A stretch of 64,000 bases of DNA from Ptychodera flava. Its lineage: Eukaryota; Hemichordata; Enteropneusta; Ptychoderidae. Shown here one piece after another: positions 59,751 through 64,000 of this stretch; the first letter of the stretch is position 1, and every line of letters starts with the position of its first letter. Below the pieces are notes generated by a model, which did no database searches, was not told the origin of the DNA, and saw only the letters and a list, made by a program, of their open reading frames with translations. The DNA is taken from contig NC_091946.1 of assembly GCF_041260155.1 (NCBI RefSeq), forward strand, positions 22,250,641-22,314,640. Direction: 5' to 3'. Made by a program: the position numbers and the translations under genes.

Positions 59751-61010
59751 AGTACTTTAACATAAGTTGCACGGGTGACAATATGGTTTACATGCATAGA
59801 GCGACTGGTCACAGAAATCACGTAGCAATATGACATGTGTCTGTTTTCCCATCAGGCATTGCTTCGTTTGACTGTAATGCAGAAATCCAAATTTTTAAGT
59901 CCTACCTTTATGTGCATAACACCTCAGAATGTAGAAGCAAAAAAAAAGAGCTCGCATGGATAGGATGACGTGGCACTTTCAAGGCCACAGCACAAATACA
60001 TGTTCAGACAGTATCCTCAGCTTAGGGAGCCGTCATTATTAACGCATCGATATCGGAGGAATCTCATCGTCGTAAACCACCGCCTCTTTACGGCAACAGC
60101 TCAGCGCTACCCGATTTTGATTTTTGCGTATAGGTCAGGGGAGCGGAAATTATCGCTCTGGCTCGCGAGATTGAGAAATCTGAGGGGGTCACTCAAAAAA
60201 ATGAGAGCTACATGGGAGGTTGCTTAAAATCTTGAGAGAAAGAAGGGGTACTCTATTTTTGGTGAAAAACAAATTGAAACACCTCTCACATTGCACCATT
60301 GCACACGTCGATTTCTCAAACCTTTCTACGCGAGAGGTGCCCCCTCTCGTGCTCTCCCCTCGGGGTGTTCTGACACTTTATACTTAGTAAAAAAGCAAAA
60401 AAAAAAAACAAATTAAAAGATACCTTTCAAATTGCGCCAGGCTGCATCATTGCACTCTAGGACAAAACTGAACTGTTGTGAATTCACCCTTTGTTATCAC
60501 AGAAACATATATTTTAATTGACTTCCAAGTTCAATAACCATTTTGACATGTAACCATAGCGTATTCAGGCTTTTCATTAGAAGTTGGCAGCTGGAAAAAT
60601 TGCATGGCTGGCGAAGTTGCAAACAAATAATGAATGGATTAAAAAATACTGACTCTGACTGATGGTCCTCTAATATTGTTTACAGAAATGTAAGATTTCG
60701 CAAATGACACAAGAAGGTCGCAGACTTTCCATTCCTGCATATTCTTTGGTCTTCAATCTCTGGCAAACTGAGAACTGATTTTTTACAAAATGTATTATCA
60801 TTGTTTAGTTGTTGAATATTGTGACTCAAATACTGATCATGTAAAAATGTAATAAGATATCAGTGTTTTTCAACCGTTATGAGATAACTGATGATAATCT
60901 AGGAGGGTACACCAGGGTTTCAGAGGTCTTTACTATTGCAGTATTTTTGAAAATTCCAAAAATATACAAATATATGTACTGATATTTAACTTATATAAGT
61001 GGGCAGGGGA
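59751..61010. other. Non-coding segment shared between units
   Basis: Aligns with 48190-49790 minus the two TTAA elements. It contains the near-empty site at about 60545-60553 and repeat motifs of the AGGGAGCCGTC type. No gene recognised. Confidence 0.6.
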
Positions 61011-61751
61011 CCATGTGTTGGGTTCTCGACGTAGTAAACTGATTGATCTGCTTGTAAACCTATCGAAATCACGCCTTGCACACTATTGTTTTCCATTAAA
61101 TCTGAAATCAATTTACATAGTTGCTAGAAGTATAGCGAAGAAAGTGGACGTCCCTATGACTCAGTGAAAACAAAATGAGAGCCTGATAAGGGAGCCGTCA
61201 ATATTTACGGCCGGGGGGTCCTGAGGAATTTCATCGGAAACGCCGAAATTTCGAGTGACCCCTCGTCCCCCGCCAACCATGATGAATTTGACTAACCCTC
61301 TCTCTAAGGCCAAGACAATTAAAAAGTTTGTTGCTCATCCTTGCGTGCGTCAATTCAGACCCGTCGCGTCAACTTTTTTTCTGCTCATGAGGAAATAAAA
61401 TGAAAAACCCTGCAAATATACGCGACGATAGTGCATAACCGGGGCCGTATAAAAAAGAACCGTAGACAAAATAACTGACACTAACATTCCATTCAAAGCA
61501 GTACACATACGTCACTGTTATATTAAGCTGTCAAAACTCAGTGCCTTGCTGCACTAAAAGTCAAACTGTAGAACTGTTGCTATACAAAAATACTAAAGCA
61601 TCACTGCTGTGCATTTATCTCTGAGTGTATTTCTAAGTTCTTTTCTTGTTTTTGCACCTTCTTGTTGGTTGAAGAATAAAAAATTAGAAGAAAAAACCGC
61701 GTCGCCGCATCATTTTGGCAATGTGTCTAGGGATGAGAAACAAACGTTTTA
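61011..61751. other. Block inverted relative to unit 1
   Basis: Reverse complement of 49819-50549, with about 85-90 percent identity by eye in the parts compared. Non-coding. Confidence 0.85.
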
Positions 61752-61851
61752 AAGCCCCGATTCTGTCTCTGCAAAGCAGGTTGTTATTTGCAATAAACAA
61801 ACGTTTTAAAGCCCCGATTTTGTCTCTGCAAAGCAGGTTGTCATTTGCAAT
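61738..61851. repeat. 57-bp tandem duplication at the inversion edge
   Basis: Two adjacent 57-bp units, both starting AAACAAACGTTTTAAAGCCC and differing at two positions. Unit 1 of the segmental duplication has a single equivalent near 50565. Confidence 0.85.
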
Positions 61852-62139
61852 AACTTTTACTAATAGCAATGGATGATATACAGTTTGTCAGTTTCAAACT
61901 ACATCTTGCACTGGTTGACTGGGGCACAGCGGCGAGAAACGTGAAAGTGAGAGATTTCGCGATGAACTGTGGACTGCGCGCGTGAACAACGCGATATTCG
62001 TACGTAAGACAAGCGCATTCTACTTGCCATGCCAACGAGCACAAAGACAGTTTCGTGAACTCGTCAATTCTGCCTCACAAATCGTGTGCGCTGTCTACTT
62101 CAACCATGACCTTACACAATTTTTCGGAAATCTGCCAAT

Positions 62140-63507
62140 ATGGCTAACTATATTACTGTGCTGTTGTACATCGCACTGTACTTTTTCAGTGCACTGTACA
62201 GTGCACTGCGCCAAGTACCAATCGTCGGCTTATATCTATGGGCTTTTGAGAAGGTGCTTTGGGCTTCGGTCCAGGCGCCCTTCTATGCCTATGGTGTCTG
62301 GAGAAACTTGAAGAAAACTGCCATCACTGTTTCGCTCTTCCCTCTGTGGCCGATAATACTCCCAGTCGCAGTTATCGATAGTTTCATATACGCAGTAAGA
62401 GTGCAAATAGCGGGCAAGTCTGCTTCAATCTGAAGATGCTGGCACCCGTAGATCATGGCCCAGCTTGGTACACTCGATGTCGGCAGATGGAAAAATGACT
62501 ATTACCGTAACGGAACTATTGGAGTTTCTTCTGCTCCGATTCCCGATCACTGTATTACGAATAGTTACCACGGCTTTGAAAACGCTTATGATGAAGACTT
62601 TGGACTTGATGTTGCTACCCTACCAGTTGCCTCTGCGAATCCTCAAGATGACTTTCGGGTGTCTTGTACGAAGATTCTTTGGCGACCAGACCGATGAAAC
62701 CGAGATGATTGACCGTGAACGGAACGATATCGAACCGAGACATTGGTAACGCAAATATTGATGTTTCTTCCGACTGATTTCCCTATCGCTGTATTCCGAG
62801 AGATCATCATGACTGTCAAAACGCTTACGATGAAGACCTTGGACTTGATGTTGCTACCCTACCTCTTGCCTCTGCGAATCCTCGAGATCATGTCTTTTGG
62901 GCATCTTGTCCGAAGCTTCTTTGGCGACCAGACCGATGAAACAGAGACCACTGACCGTGAACCGAACGATACCGAACCAGACATATTGAACCCTAAGGAA
63001 AGTGAGCAAGTTCCCCGCGCTGGGTCTGTAGACAATGACGGTGACTGCTGTTGCCGTTGTCGATGCTCCACTGACGATCGCTCGGCCATGACGAAGAAGA
63101 ATGCGCAAAATTCAGGCGATAGCACTACTGACTTCTTGAAAAGAGAGATGCACGAGGAATACTGCATGAACACATTGTGGAAACTGCAGTCCGATATGGA
63201 AGACACCAAAAGACAAGTCTCTATCATCAACGAAAGTCTGACTCGCCAAGCGGAACAAAACAAAAGACGTGATGAGCGTATGCAAGATATGGATAATATG
63301 GTTGACAATAAATTGGAACGATTATCAAACGCGTTAGTGATGCTCATCGTAGCAGCAAGTAACGGTGATGACAGACCTGCAGCGGACGTTAAGGCTGAAC
63401 GTTCTGGCGGAGGAAACGGCCGAAAAGATCTTGGTGATCGCGATGGAGCTATGCCAGGACCGTCGGGTAACGGTGGCGCTAACGGGGAATCTGCAGGCCT
63501 GGTTTAA
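62140..63507 (+). pseudogene. B2: B-type gene copy with disrupted frame
   Basis: Very similar to B1 along its whole length. Relative to B1 the frame is broken by a 4-bp length difference creating TGA at 62431-62433 and by one missing base near 62735. The 97-codon N-terminal frame and the 254-codon C-terminal frame (62743-63507: second hydrophobic unit, CCCRCRC, coiled coil, GNGGANGES tail) remain open. The C-terminal part is as well preserved as in B1, and the polyadenylation signal is kept, so loss of the frame looks recent or partial. A shortened product from the C-terminal frame is possible. Assembly error at either site cannot be excluded. Confidence 0.65.
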
Positions 63508-63699
63508 AAAGCGTGCATGCTCACAGCAATTCCAACTCCGGCCGGATTGGCAAGTGAATTGACATGGATTTAATAGACCTGTAACATTTAAAACCGAGAA
63601 ATTTTTTTCAGATATGTAGACATTCAATATTTTATGTCCGGAACATCAGTTGTGAGATTAAGCACGAATGTAGAAGAGAGAGAATGTGCATTGACATTA

Positions 63700-63705
63700 A
63701 ATAAA
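63700..63705 (+). terminator. Polyadenylation signal of B2
   Basis: AATAAA about 195 bp after the B2 stop, at the position equivalent to the B1 signal. Confidence 0.55.
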
Positions 63706-64000
63706 AATATTATACCGTATAACGGAACTGTACTCAGGCTGTTTTATTCATAAAGTAGGTTTCAACACCGTCACATACTACGTTCCAATTATGTACAGTC
63801 AAAACATTACAAAGCGTCCAGACCCAAATTGTGTGGGCATTGACCCTATAATACTCCTGACAGTTCAAACTGCTCGTGCGCAAACTTTACAATTTCTCTT
63901 AAAATAGGGGGCTGTCAAAATCAAAGTTTTTGGCCAAATACACTTGGTACGTCGTGACTCCAAATCTAAAGTAGAATCATGAGTCTATTTACTGTCAAAA

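Overview
The window looks like nuclear DNA of an invertebrate animal, most plausibly a marine deuterostome (hemichordate-, amphioxus- or echinoderm-like). The reasons are three large intronless RING/B-box/filamin/NHL (TRIM2/3/71-type) genes, a CR1/L2-like LINE remnant carrying a 2A peptide, many short non-autonomous DNA transposons, and long ATGT/ATAC, AT, CT and ATG microsatellites. The species cannot be fixed from sequence alone.

Layout. 1-20 kb is gene-poor: microsatellites, a 1.3-kb mini-LINE with perfect target-site duplications (8159-9503), several terminal-inverted-repeat elements (13140-13833 with a 9-bp target duplication, 16188-16889 with an 8-bp one), TTAA-flanked MITEs of two families, a higher-order satellite nested in one MITE, and one probable terminal coding exon (14933-15165). 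20-40 kb holds three TRIM-NHL genes: TRIM-a (+, 20916-23570, with a duplicated RING/B-box module), TRIM-b (-, 31889-29635, one apparent frameshift) and TRIM-c (+, 37163-39391). 40-45 kb is intergenic with MITEs and a fold-back element. 45-64 kb is a tandem segmental duplication of about 7 kb carrying an unrecognised gene family in the order A1-B1-A2-B2. The proteins have hydrophobic membrane segments, a coiled coil and a glycine/asparagine-rich tail. B1 (454 aa) looks intact, A1 has a clean 246-aa frame, and A2 and B2 are degraded copies.

How the parts relate. The TRIM proteins are predicted E3 ubiquitin ligases whose filamin and NHL domains would bind targets. The A/B family has no function I can name. 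It is the best candidate here for something undescribed, because it is locally amplified, keeps polyadenylation signals, and has B-type genes that end at a stop codon which A-type genes read past. The two 7-kb duplicates also form a natural experiment: one contains a segment inverted relative to the other, and two adjacent TTAA elements are present in one copy with a near-precise empty site in the other.
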